A stretch of 64,000 nt of DNA from Apiospora phragmitis (taxonomy: Eukaryota; Ascomycota; Sordariomycetes; Amphisphaeriales; Apiosporaceae): assembly GCA_038363925.1 (NCBI GenBank), contig JAQQWL010000015.1:1178001-1242000 (forward strand), given 5' to 3'. Below the pieces are notes generated by a model. It was not told where the DNA came from and did not search any database. It worked only from the letters and a program-made list of their open reading frames with translations. This document shows, one piece after another, positions 34,041-45,956 of this stretch (its first letter is position 1; each line of letters opens with the position of its first letter). The position numbers were made by a program, and so were the translations under genes.

Positions 34041-35633
34041 TTAGAACATGAAGGTTCGTTGCGGGTGACATGTGTCAACGCGTCTATTCTGGGCTGTCCC
34101 TTTCTCCAAGTCATCCATATCCTGACGAGAGAAACGCCAAGTGCCGGTACCAAAGCGCGGGAGCGTGGGAGCGATACAAGCCGGCCGCGCCGGTAACTCA
34201 TAATGCCCCAGCATCTCACCAGTGATGCCAGGGCGGTTGCGATGGATGCCACGATCTTGATTCCTCAGACCCGGCGAGGCGGTCGTTAACAAGCTGTCGC
34301 GAAGTGACGTTTTCCGCGAGGAAGAAAAGCTAAGCCGCAACACTGCTGCAGCAGGGTTGTGCTTCTCCGGCGCCACCGTTGATGATGCTATGAGGCCGGG
34401 GGAAGGCAGCACGGCCACTGCGTATCTGCCGTCGGTGGCAGCCGCCGTTCTCATACCGAAGTTCCGGGACATGAGCCGAAATAGGGGCTTCAGAGTAGCG
34501 AGGCTGCCCGCCGTAACGGCCAGACCACTCTCGACGGCCGACCAGATTACTACGTCCAATGTGTCAACTGATGTACAAGAGTCAGCGGCACGATCTGAGT
34601 TTGCACATGGAACATAGAGGGCCTACATAGGAAATCCGGCGCCGTGAAGTCATCAAGATAGGCGAACCGGACAGCAACTCCAACACTTGCGCTGTTGAGG
34701 GAGAGATTATGTCAGCCCTTGGCTTGCGTACGTATCAATACGTGGAGGTGCATGGAGAACAAACTACATGAAACTTACACTAGACCCGAGAAGATTAGAA
34801 CGCTGAGTCCAAGCTTGGTCTTAAGGCTCATCTTGAGCTTCCACACAATCATGAGCGGCAGGACGACCAGGGTCAAGTCGATGAGCAGCGTGCCGGCGCT
34901 ATAGGCATAGGCGAGGTCCCGCATGACACGGCCGTCGATACAGGAGCTCCGGCCGGCGCTCTGGGGGCTCCCCCAGAAGTCGTTAATGGGCGCGCAGTGG
35001 AACATGGTGGCGACAATGAACCCGCTGCAGACGCCTGCCGTGAGCACCATGATGGCCCAGACGGTCCAGATGTGGTACCGGTTGGTCGTAACACGCAGTA
35101 TGAAGACGCCGATGGAGATCTTGGAAAACATCATGGTCGCGCCGTACCAGGTGTAGCAGAACCACCAGAACTGCGTAGATGGACCCACATTGTTAGTATC
35201 GAGATACTCTGGGCGAGGTAACATACGAAGAGATAACAGTAGATGAGATGTCCCTGTTTACCTTTCTAGCTCGTGCCCGGTTGACTGCCAGAAGGGCATC
35301 TTCGTGCCTCCCAGTGCCGTAATGGATGCCAGCTATTGTGCAGGCGCAGAACAGAGTAAAGAATACCTGGCCCATGTTCCATGGTCAGCGATGATCATCA
35401 TAGTCAACTCCCCCTACTTCAACTCCCCCTACTAACAACTGGTCGCCGCTCCATGGTTTTGCTAAGTGCTTGTCACTCACATAAGCTATCAACATAGTCC
35501 AGTCATCAATTCCGAAAGCCTTAACGATGCCGATTCGAGTATAGCATCGCATAGCGTTGGCCGCCGTCGCGGTGATGAGGAAGGCAATAACGACAGCCAG
35601 GAGCTGCGGTCCACGGTCCTCGTTCGGGTCCAT
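34041..35633 (-). CDS. SAT4/PTH11-type seven-helix integral membrane protein, five exons
   Basis: Exons (minus) are 35633-35481, 35366-35262, 35170-34779, 34691-34627 and 34567-34041; all four introns have GT-AG ends and keep frame, giving 413 residues. The start fits the family: MDPNEDRGPQLLAVVIAFLI. Helical segments with typical SAT4 landmarks follow: GIDDWTMLIAY, FFTLFCACTIAGIHYGTGRH, WFCYTWYGATMMFSKISIGVFILR, CAPINDFW, LIDLTLVVLPLMIVWKLKM, and ASVGVAVRF through to DVVIWSAVESGL. The C-terminal tail of about 130 residues is polar and cytoplasmic. Relatives include PTH11-like receptors, although many SAT4 members near metabolic clusters have no known role. Intron 1 contains a short tandem repeat of CAACTCCCCCTACTT near 35405. 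Confidence 0.9.
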
Positions 35634-36384
35634 CTTGCTATTGATTCGCTGATTGCTGGTAGTATATCGTGATGATGGCAGTGATGGCGATGTGACCCAG
35701 GAAGCGGCCCAGGGAGCAATCGTCAGACCAACATATTGTGATGAGCTAAACACGGTGGTGTTTTTGCAGGCTTGTGGTATTGGTTGCGAGGGGATTGGGG
35801 AGACCGACCCCGGCAGCAACTCCTGCTTGGCAAAGGGTAAGTGGCAAACCTTCTAGATATACCAAACGCTTCTGCAAGATAACTGAGCATAATGGCTTCT
35901 TTAATGAGATATGCAGGGGCCAACTCAGCTGTGCGTGTTGCGCTGCAGCCCATCTTGGCAGAAATTCAGTTGACTCTGACTTTCTCTCCTGCAGTGCAGA
36001 AACTAAGCTCAAGAGGTCTTACTCATCTCCTTCAGCATTAGCTCATCCGAGCAGAGGGCACATGATAGAAACATGCAAATGCAGGTCCCGGCATGGGTGT
36101 GCCACATGCAGCATCACTTACTCTACTGTCTTTCTCGCCTGTCAACTAAATGGGAAGTTGAGAGGCATAAGGGTGGCTTCATCATGGCAAGCACAAAAGG
36201 AGTATAGCACTCGCAATGATAAAAGGCCCAAGGGGTTCCAAGCACCGAGCCAAGAGTCAACTGGCTTCAACACCCACCGACTACCGAGCCTCTGGTGCGC
36301 CATCGTATCGCTCGGCTTCCGCAACGTGACTCGGAGGATATGCTCCTCCAGCTTGCAAATGGCAATTTGACATCTCAGCCATAA
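35634..36384. other. Intergenic interval upstream of the SAT4-type gene
   Basis: Probable promoter of the minus-strand SAT4-type gene. The plus-strand open frame over 35774-36370 has no recognisable domain and low coding character, so it is not annotated. Confidence 0.4.
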
Positions 36385-37000
36385 TTACTGGATGAGGGCT
36401 GGACGTCGAGGAATCGCGACCCATCGAGCACGTCCTTCTATACCAGGTGGTTTTGGATTTCCGATATATCCGCATTTCCCCAAGGTGAGCTTATCCGGGA
36501 ATGTCACCGATCCCATCTGAAAGGCTGTGCGCTCAAAGTTCCCGAAACCATCGTGTTCCGACAGCCACGGGGCCGACACTATCAGCCTCTGAGGCTCTGC
36601 TGCCGCACAATAACGGGCGAGCTGAAACATGACAGATGCCCTAAACCCTAAGGTTGGATCTGGGGCCAGTACGGTTGAGTCGGCGGCTTGAGGCTGGAGA
36701 AGGCGCAACCACTCCCATCGTTGTTGACCTTGAGCAGCATCGATATTCATCCCTTCGCCACAGCCTTCAGCTGAACCTCCGACATGTCGATGGTGCCGCT
36801 TACTGATATGCGCGTGTGTTATCAGGACGGCGTTGGTTTGTCGGATCTTTACCTCCAGGCCTCAGCGTAGATGATGTGTCCTGGTTGACAGCGCGCACCT
36901 GGATCGGGGGATGGCAGCGAATATGTAGACCATCTTGGGATGACGGTTGATATAACAATGACGTCATTGCAATCCTCGATTTCGAGATCTTATGGCACAC
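36385..37000 (-). pseudogene. Possible gene remnant, unrecognised
   Basis: Two minus-strand frames, 36750-36385 and 37000-36800, look protein-like (for example WEWLRLLQPQAADS and FGNFERTAFQMGSVTFPDK). I cannot join them with clean splice sites, and no start with good context is seen. No family is recognised. It could be part of a decayed gene, or chance. Confidence 0.25.
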
Positions 37001-38239
37001 TCCAAGATCTGTATATAGGCGAAAACGAAGTTGGATGCCGGATTTTTATTGATGTACAATATCCGTATCCTCAGCAAGAATGCGCCGATAGAACATGAAG
37101 GTACACAAGTAGGCTAGACAACCAGAGTGCTTCGTTTTGCTCCTCATCGCATGTTTCGTTCCTGGCTCAAGCATTGTATTGAACCGAGTTGAGTAGCTCG
37201 CTCAATGACCAAGTACACCGTCAGACCGATTTTGACTGTTTCGACACTGGCATCTCACCTAGCAGAGCTCGAAGGAGACCAGCACATAAGGCGGCAAACA
37301 TTCAAAGACACATCAATGATCCGAGTCGAAGTTGGTGGCCATGGGTAATTCAGATTGACGTAAGAAATGTTATCAGACTCGCACGCAGCAAGCCAGCCAA
37401 AATTTACAGTTGTGATGGTGCCGAGTTGTTGAAACTGGGAAGGGGAACTTGGTCTCCTGATTAAAGTGGAGAGAGTCGCAGTGCAGCTGGGTTGAGCGTT
37501 GGCTGGTTGGGTTGGGCAGGACAAGAAGGTCCTTGACTTGGAAGACCCTGGACTAATCAGATCTACGGAGTACAGTAGCACCAAAAGCCATCAGTAAGCA
37601 AATGCTGCACTGCACAAAGCTTGTAGAAACCTTGGATGATACCCGTTGCCGAGCTGCATAATTAAGTAGAGACGGTTGCCTACAGTACTCCAGAGGGATT
37701 CTTGTGACTTCCATGTCAAAGTCGGTAACCTCCCGCATACTGAGCAGGGCTGTGTTGGCAATTTGAGTGGTGCGACCCCGAAGTCAGCCACTCTCCGCCA
37801 GCCACAAGAGCTGAGCCTCTCCAGGGTGTTCATGCCCAATCGAAAAAGGAGACCCGCCGGACGACCCGCCCTGCCGGCTACCCGCCTTACGCGCCATCCC
37901 CACCACGAGTACGCGCCCGCCCTCTCTCTCGCCCTGCTGCTGCGAATGACAATGACACAGCGCACCCAGCCCCACCAGTACCGCGGTGAGCCTGGATGGC
38001 TGACGATTGACGATGGCCTATTCACAGGAATGGGGAATGGGGAATGGAGCCTCGCACAACTCAACCTGCAGCAGTGATCGTATGGGGGTGGGTTTCCGTG
38101 GAATATTTCTTGCCCTGCCCTCTGGGCCCTGACCCAGACTGTTCTTGGATTCTCTCCCTTCCTATTTTCATTTGCTTGCCCAAACACTCGTTACTTTGGC
38201 CAAGACACGCGACTACAGTTTCGTTTTGGCATACAGACA
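37001..38239. other. Intergenic interval upstream of the DUF1766 gene
   Basis: No convincing gene. The end, from about 38060, is a CT-rich stretch that fits the promoter and leader of the gene at 38240. Confidence 0.45.
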
Positions 38240-39580
38240 ATGCCATTCATTCCCAACACCCCGGAGTCCTTGATAGGACGTTCCGACTCCAAAAACCCCG
38301 AGACAACATGCAGAGGCATCACTGGTAGCGGCCGTCCATGTCGTCGCCCGCTGGCCTCCTCTTCCGGGGCCTCGCCCAATGCCTCTCCTGCGAAAGGCGG
38401 CCGCCAAAACCATTTGCGCGTTGACGACCCAGGTAATCCCGATGCGTACTGCCACCAGCACCGCGACCAAGCCAGCCTTTCGGCGAAGTCGAGTCCTGGC
38501 CCGAAGATGAACAACACCCCCATCCTCGAGGATCCTCGCGAGAGTGTAGAAACGCTCATGGACCGCCTCGGCATCGTGGAACAGCAGCAGAACCAATCTC
38601 GACCGAGCCACCGGCCGCACTCCTCCCAGCAAGGGCGGCCTGGCAGTCACAGCGGAAACGAGAAGATTGAGCAGCCCTACAGCACGCCCGCCCAATCGTG
38701 TCCCCACAGGCGCCCGACCCGACCAAGACTACTGTTTGGCTACTTGTGTTGCTTCCGGATACCCATCGTCGAAGAAGACCGACCGTCGCGACCGTCAGCG
38801 ATGCCAGTACAACCTGAGCACACAAGCCACGCGCCCGACCGACCATCGTCAAACCAGCACCTACGACCGCCTTCGTCCGCAGCCGGGCGGCCCAGTTTGA
38901 GCTCGGCTCCTGCAAAGATGTCTTCGGCCGCTTCGACCAAGTCGCAGACATCGCAATACCTGTCGCTCATCCCGCCCAACACCTCGCCGCAAGTGGCGTC
39001 CCACCTCATGGCCGAAATGGCCAAGCCCATCTCGCAGACGGACGAGGCCGGCTACATTTACATCTTCTGGCTGACGCCGGAGTCGGAGCCGGCCGAAGAG
39101 CCGGCGGAGGCTGCCCGCTCATTGCTGGCGCCTCCCTCCAGCGGCCGGCAGCGACGGACTAGCGACGCGATGGAGAACTTCGCCATCAAGCGCAGTCCGA
39201 CAGTCGGGGCGTCCTCCTCTCGCTCCCCCTCGGACAAGAAGACCATCCTGCTCAAGATCGGGCGCGCGAACAACGTGCAGCGCCGGCTGAACGAGTGGAA
39301 GCGGCAGTGCGGCTTCAACATCTCGCTGATCCGGTACTATCCGTACGTCTCGTCCGATTCGAACTCGGAGCCGCGCAAGATGCCGCACAGTCACAAGGTC
39401 GAGCGGCTGATCCACATCGAGCTCGAGGGCCTGGGCATGCGCGTCAGCGACAAGGGCAACTGCGAGTCCTGCGGGCGCGCGCACAAGGAGTGGTTCGAGG
39501 TGGAGGCCAACCGTAAGGGCATCGAGCTGGTTGACGAGGTCGTGCGCCGTTGGTCGGACTGGGACGAGGCGCGGGGCTAA
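38240..39580 (+). CDS. GIY-YIG family protein with DUF1766/T5orf172 domain
   Basis: A single exon of 446 residues. The N-terminus (PNTPESLIGRSDSKNPETTCRGITGSGRPCRRPL) matches the conserved start of fungal DUF1766 proteins: a Cys/His-bearing segment ending in CHQHRDQ. A long Pro/Ser-rich linker follows. The catalytic-like domain starts with GYIYIFWLTPE (about residue 270, the GIY-YIG position), then LLKIGRANNVQRRLNEWKRQCG (about 337), KVERLIHIELEG, and CESCGRAHKEWFEVE (about 407). T5orf172 domains are related to GIY-YIG nucleases found in phage and fungal proteins; whether fungal members cut DNA is not established. The ATG has a good context and sits right before the conserved N-terminus. Confidence 0.88.
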   Translation: MPFIPNTPESLIGRSDSKNPETTCRGITGSGRPCRRPLASSSGASPNASPAKGGRQNHLRVDDPGNPDAYCHQHRDQASLSAKSSPGPKMNNTPILEDPRESVETLMDRLGIVEQQQNQSRPSHRPHSSQQGRPGSHSGNEKIEQPYSTPAQSCPHRRPTRPRLLFGYLCCFRIPIVEEDRPSRPSAMPVQPEHTSHAPDRPSSNQHLRPPSSAAGRPSLSSAPAKMSSAASTKSQTSQYLSLIPPNTSPQVASHLMAEMAKPISQTDEAGYIYIFWLTPESEPAEEPAEAARSLLAPPSSGRQRRTSDAMENFAIKRSPTVGASSSRSPSDKKTILLKIGRANNVQRRLNEWKRQCGFNISLIRYYPYVSSDSNSEPRKMPHSHKVERLIHIELEGLGMRVSDKGNCESCGRAHKEWFEVEANRKGIELVDEVVRRWSDWDEARG

Positions 39581-40932
39581 ACGGATACGGCGCTATCATT
39601 TTATACACTCAGACTAAATAGATTAGATATATAAGGGAGGCGATGCTGGTTCCGACTAGCTCATGATACTTTACATCGCATGGTATGGCATGGTAATGGC
39701 GTTTATCGAATTGACATATTTGAGGATTTTCTTCCTCTACACCCTAACACCTTGCGTTCTGTGTTCATGTGACGACTCGCCGTGCTTAATTCCGTTCGCT
39801 CAATTGAATTGTTCCACATGCCTCTCAAGTTTAGTGTTATTTGTGATACGACAGACCGCGACATAAGAAGGCAGACCGGATTCCGCTTGACGGAGGAATA
39901 TGAAAGGTTCATTTCCAATAATCTATCTGGCTTGATCACAGCAACCAATTCCAGGATAAACAAAAGACTATATGGTGCGACCACATTTGAATTATATGCT
40001 AACCATCGTATCCATCAACTATCCCCTAAAGCTATCGGGAACCCATGGATCCCATAGAAGCCACATTAGGGGGATGGATTACTCTCTCAGCAGGATTTGA
40101 TGTATTCGCCGAGTCGACTCCTCTAATTGCATACCCCAAGCAGTCCTCTTCGCCGGCGGCCTCGCCGCGCGTGAGATCGCCCTGCAGCTGGCGGACCGGT
40201 TTCGGCTGCACGAATGCCTCTACATCTGCCCGCACCACCACACCCCGCCTTACCAACGGCGACCGGGAGTGATGCGCGGCGTAGCTGGAAGCTACCCCCG
40301 GCCCTTCCGGGCCAGGCTCGTCCGCGGGAACAGGGAATCCATTTTCCCTCGCCTGCCGCGCCTTCCGCTACGAGCACGTCTTGACATGCGTTTATTGCGG
40401 CGTGTAGATGGTACTGCGCGCCGTGCGCTGTGACTTGGACTTTGGGGTCGCCAGCTTGCCTCAACCCAGGACCAAATCAATCTCTTCCAGGTCAGGATGG
40501 TTCTCCCAAGCACTCCTTTCTACAACTCCACGAGCCTGCCTATACGCCACTCCGTCTTCCCATTCGATCCACAGGACTACTACTTAGTCTCTGTAAATAT
40601 ATTCTGCTCGGCTGTCTCTGTCCAGGACCCTTCGGCATATTGCGGCCAGCTCAATCCTCGTACCAACCTCATATTCCGTAGAAAAACGTGAGAAATCATT
40701 CTATTAGTGAAGCGGAATGTAACCCAACTTCTTGCCAGTCTGGTCTTCCAAAGAAAGCCTCGGTAAGGGGAATTTATCACCACCAATATTATCCGGGAAA
40801 TCCCAGCGCATTCTCCGATAAGCCTGCAGCCAGACTCTTGTCGTTCTTCCAAAGAGATACGGCATTTGCGATGGAATAGTGCTATTCCTATTTGAACCCT
40901 TCTCGAATGTCTGAAAATGGTACCAAAAATAC
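39581..40932. other. Intergenic interval with one GC-rich patch
   Basis: AT-moderate DNA, except for 40130-40440, a GC-rich island. A plus-strand frame there reads as protein-like sequence (LFAGGLAAREIALQLADRFRLHECLY) without a start codon or neighbours. It may be a scrap of a former gene. Nothing else was found. Confidence 0.35.
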
Positions 40933-42668
40933 TCATCGGGAATACTTTCGTGACGAAAAAATGTGCTCTCCATAGTCAACTGATCGTGGTCGGGGTTTTG
41001 TTTCAGTTGAACTCAGAAGGTCACTTTTCCAGCCAGCAGGGAGCCGATTGGGATCGTAATGTATGTGCCGATTATGGAACCAGGAAGATATGAGCCGGCC
41101 ATTATGTCCATACAGGGTATGGCTTGCGTACCATGTTGTGATTGGGTGTGTTTGACACGCATCTGAACGAAAGTAGGGTGAGAGCCCTATCTCGTCCTCG
41201 CAACAATCAACAGCACCTTGCCATCCAACCCACGACCATGAAGGCAGGTGAGTAACTGCGTTTCCTGATAGTTGGTCTGGGATGCTTCGTCTCCTTAGAT
41301 TATTCTGTTCCACACGAGCTGGGCTCCAGCATAGTGCCAGGTCGAAGAACATAGTCGGTAACCCGAAAAGGAAGCCACCATCAAAACCTCGATTGAGGAC
41401 TGCGAGTATTCCCGATATGGCCCTGAGCGCGTCTGAGTCGTAAGTCATGTCTCTGGAGTTGTAGTGGAATACAATTGACGCATAAACCTCCAGGTCTGGT
41501 AGGCCGTGAACGGTGAGGGGTGGTCCATCCTTCCTAATTATCTGTACTTCCATAGAGTGCTGCTCATCCCATGTCCCGCAGCACCCTATCGTCGGCGAAG
41601 ATCAACTTTCGGGCGCTCATCTCGTATTCCTGAAAGGTCCAAGCCCGACCTGCGTATACAGTATTGGAAGTTCTGTCCTGGTCCCAACGGTCGGTTAACT
41701 GAATGAGGGTTTGCTCAGCGATGGTGAACAGGCGTTGATTCGGTATCCGAGGCGCAGCACCTGACACACCGGGTAGCCCGTGTTCACCGTCCGCTGCAAC
41801 AATGGTCAGTAACGCACTCCCGTATATGTCTCCCATCCTGTCCATCTCCGTGACCTTAGATTCCTCGTCGTCCTAAGGAATGCATAGTGTATCCGCCCAT
41901 AAGTAGCGTTCTTCCGAGATCACGAGAGCAAGTCGGTCCTTTATATCAGGCTGATCGAGGCTTCCGGGTTTCTGCAGATCCGGCAGTGCCGCCTTGCGTG
42001 TCTAGTACCTTAGTTTCTTACCCCACCGATAGCTCAAACATATGTAGGAGTCACTTTCTTCGCCTAGTACGGAGGCAGCTGAGGCGTGTATCGATCAGCC
42101 AAGCAGGCTTTATCTGACGGATCCTCCACGGCTTGGCACAAATATGACCGTGTTCACCGATGCACCGATGCTTCCAATAATTGATGGTTTCCATTTCGAA
42201 ATAATAGTTCCTTACAAGTGAGTAATGTGTTGGATGGTCTGCGATATCAACTCCTTTGACAATACCTAACTCGAAGCCAGTCCACAATACTGGCTCGCAA
42301 ATAAAATTCAGGTTTGACCTAGATCTTTGAATGTCTATTTTCCTGTTTCTGTATTGACGGAGTTGTTGGAATACGTCGTCGTGAGCTACGCAATCCATGG
42401 CTAATATCTCATCAATAGCGAGACCAGTTTGATAGAACTTGACTTCTCCGTCTGTGTCTGCCTCGGTGACAGCAGCCTTGAGGGTGGCACATACTGAACA
42501 CGAACCACGACCCCCATCTAGCTCTATCGGGGCCTGTTCAAGAGCTTGTTGATGATGCTCCTCGCAGAGACGCTCACTTGTATCGGCAACCCTCGATTCC
42601 TGACAGGGTTCCGATTGTTGTTGAGACTCTAAATCGATGTGATCCTTTGATTCTCGAAAAGTCTCCAT
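40933..42668 (-). pseudogene. HET-domain (heterokaryon incompatibility) gene, inactivated
   Basis: The frame starts near 42668 and reaches KPAWLIDTRLSCL. It then shifts by one base at about 42065 into SYICLSYRWG (the HET core), SLDQPDIKDRLALVISEERYLWADTLCIP, MGDIYGSALLTIVAADGE and GRAWTFQEYEMSARKLIFADD, which define the HET domain. Two TAG stops interrupt this part (42004-42002 and 41875-41873). Another register change near 41560 leads to the C-terminal part (41553-40933), IIRKDGPPLTVHGLPDLE through SWVGWQG. HET proteins trigger cell death when genetically unlike hyphae fuse. Two frame breaks and two nonsense codons make this a pseudogene. Confidence 0.85.
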
Positions 42669-45600
42669 CTCAATTATGAATGTCTGAAGGTGAAAGAGCG
42701 GACTGAAAAAGAACGTGTATACTAATTTCTCAAAGAAGTGATAAGTGGTTTTCTGATGCCGAGATCGTCTAATTGAACGACGGATGGACTGGAGAAGGTG
42801 TTTCAATCGAGGTCTCGCCGGGTGGATTATATACGAACTACCTATCATTTATGGATCCTTGTCCGTATATTTCATGTCAGCTTTCGGTTCTTTCGGGAGT
42901 TTGACATACCGCTTTCTGCACATCCGTGAGGGAAGGCCCCTTTACCGCTCCTTTACTGTCCGCCGGACTCACCACCTAATCAATACAGTAAGCCTTCGTG
43001 GTACATGGAGACGGGAAGAAAGCCCCAGAATCCTCGCGCACATTCACACATGACCCACTAGGCCTCAAAAACTTCACCAGTCCGCACTGCGAACCTAGAG
43101 CCCGCCTGGCGTTCCGGCACCGGTATGGCGCGCAGAGCAATCCGGCCAACCCGGGCCGGCAGGCGGCGGGACTCCGGAACCTAAGTAGATGCAGGCGTCG
43201 AGGGGCTGCGGTCGATGGCGTGCGGGGTGGCGCTCGAGGGAATTTTGGCGATGCGGGTACGTGGCTCGTCCTAGTATGTTCGTTATTACGTAAACTATCA
43301 AAGAGCCGGACTACACTTCGGAATAGGGATCACGGCCTCCGGCTCTGGGGAAAGCATGACAACGGCCTGCTATGATCGCAGCTGCTTTCACATGACTGCG
43401 CGTTATCTTCATATTGGCATCCTCGAGTAACCTGCCTGTCGACAACTACACTTCCCCATAGATATAACCCCTTTTACAACCAAACGCCCCCTAGGCATCC
43501 ACTCCTGGATGTTACAATCAATATCATCATCGGCAACTATCGCCATGAAAATTTATTATCACCACCTACGATACCGTCACTGGCCATTGACATCACCGCA
43601 ACGAGCCACCTAGTGTTACCAATATAATATCGGGAGCAGGTGGTTCAGGATGTGGTGGACTTCAAAACTGACTTCGACTGAAAAGTTTGCTCTAGCCCAA
43701 GGATGGGGTTTGCGTTCAGCAGAGGCCAGGGAGACATGTTTAGAGCCATGGGATGACTGAGGTATAAAACCGTGACAGTATGCAGTCAAACTCGCCTTTG
43801 TATAACGACCGTACCGCCAATGGAAAGCCACTCAAGGGGCTTCACTAACTTTTCGGAATGAAAAGTCTGAATGAGAAAGTAGAGTCCAGATAAAATGGAA
43901 GTATGGGTCAAGACCATGTGGAGAAGCAATAATTTCTGCCGCCAGCAGTATAAGAAGGCCACTCGCCCGCCTTCTCGTCTGACTTGATTCCTTCCCTCAG
44001 GCTTTCCCCTCGGTCTCAAGTAAGACCTTGAACTGCGATCGCCATCCCGCTTGCACTGTTGGCCATCTATCAACGAGGTATGGGTTAGCCTCATGGGCAG
44101 TGGTGTAAGCTGGATGGTCCGTCACTCCTTTAGTTTTGCATTTCATGCCTTCGAAATTCTGCACTGGATCTTATCGACGAGGTTTACATGTATGTCCAAC
44201 CCCCTTCTGTTCGCTTTGATCTCCTCTCAACGCTAAATTGACCATCTTTGCCGCATCAGTTCATACACGACCGTGTCAAGTGGGTATATTGGATCTTGGA
44301 GGATCTTGGGCGGACCAAGTGTGCTGCTGCGCACCTTCCCCGGGCAGGCACGCGTTTGGCAATCGTGCACCTGCCGCAACTTCCAGCAAAAGCTTCACAT
44401 TCAAACTCACAGGCCAATCGACTACGCCAAACGGCCAAGTTGACGAGGGCCCACACCGACGGAGATCAGACGGGATCCGGTGTTTCCACAATGGTATGGT
44501 CTATGGCAACGTCGAGACAGGGAAGAGGGACCCATATCCGGTCATTAGGCAGAAACACAGGGTATCATAACGCGCTTGCTGAATTTGACCAAATCAAGCC
44601 ATTTGACTGTTTCCGGCAACCATGCCCGCCCGGCGTAGAAAGGTAGAGTTGTAAGGGAAAGTTCGTTCTTCCCTGGGCTGGGGGCCACCACCTTTTATAC
44701 CAGCAGTGCCAGACCCAGACCCACCCATCCACTCGCCACGCTACGCAACACACGCGCATCCTGGACTACCACACCTAATTGACATGCTCGTGATGCGATC
44801 TCCATGTAAACTGTCAATAGAATTAATCAATATTATAATCCATGACCCAAGATAATTCTTCGCATGTGATGGGTCGTCCGTTCACGGGGTCTTAATGGTG
44901 TATTGCCGAGGCTTCCATGTGAAACATAAAGTCGCTGGGAGCGAAAACGCTGGACAACGTGCCCGAAAGACAGGCTGCCAAGGGTGTGGGTTGTGCTGCA
45001 CCGAACACAGAGTTGACAAGTTCCTTGAAAGAGTCGCGACTTTGGCTTCAACGAGACATTGGGTTTCAGGAACTGCGCTAATACCTTCAAGATCATCCTC
45101 AACATTGGCAAGGGAGTTGGATAGCTGTCAGGCGAGCGGATGGCGTGGGACAGTAGCTCAGTGGACGGCAGTAGATCGAATGGCGCTGTTTAGTTGACTG
45201 GCTGCAAAAAAGCTGCCTGACGACTGGATGACTGGCAACGAGACAAATGGTGACGAACCGAACTGAAGCTGATACCCAACTGAACAGTCGACTGGCGATG
45301 TAATAACTGGTGGTGGTTGACGATTCGAGTAGCGCTACTATCATATCTCCTTGGGAATCATAGGGATATGCAAGAATACCCTATGTAATGAGACAAGCGG
45401 ATGGCACCATGGCGCTTGAGTGAACCAGGTAAGACTAGGTCCAACCAGATCTTGGATTGGAAGACGGTTCCGGCTACTCGTACGGATCCGTTAACGGCGA
45501 ACATGGCAGTGTTCACTCGGGGTGCCGTAGCCGTCCACGAAGAACGCGAAATACGTAACGTATACAGCCAATAACCTTGTCAACACAGCAAACACGGCCA

Positions 45601-45956
45601 TGACACAGACCTGGACAAAGTCGTGCCCCTGAACTCGATCCGTGGTTACGGCGGACAAGGGCCCGCTGATGCTGGCCGGATATCCCCGTCTAATTGAATT
45701 GAACACGCCGAGATGGGAATGGACGCCGAGCGCTATGCTTTCTGTATTATCATCTATCATTGTTATCAATTAGCTATAAAGCCCGCCAAGGCGAACAACC
45801 CAGATGGATTACTAAGGGCAGAATATTAGATATGTGCAAGGTAACTCAATCAAGACGCGGCGCCAAAGGGTATCTACCAACGCATCAAAATCCACAAGCG
45901 CATCGGGAGCTGGGGCTCGTTTTCCCAGGGGAAACGGAACCCCGCTCGAAAGTGTT
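42669..45956. other. Gene-poor interval
   Basis: 3.3 kb with only short unrelated frames. A GC-rich patch at 43090-43260 and a longer frame at 44248-44646 were checked, and neither shows family features. No repeats or RNA genes were recognised. Confidence 0.45.
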
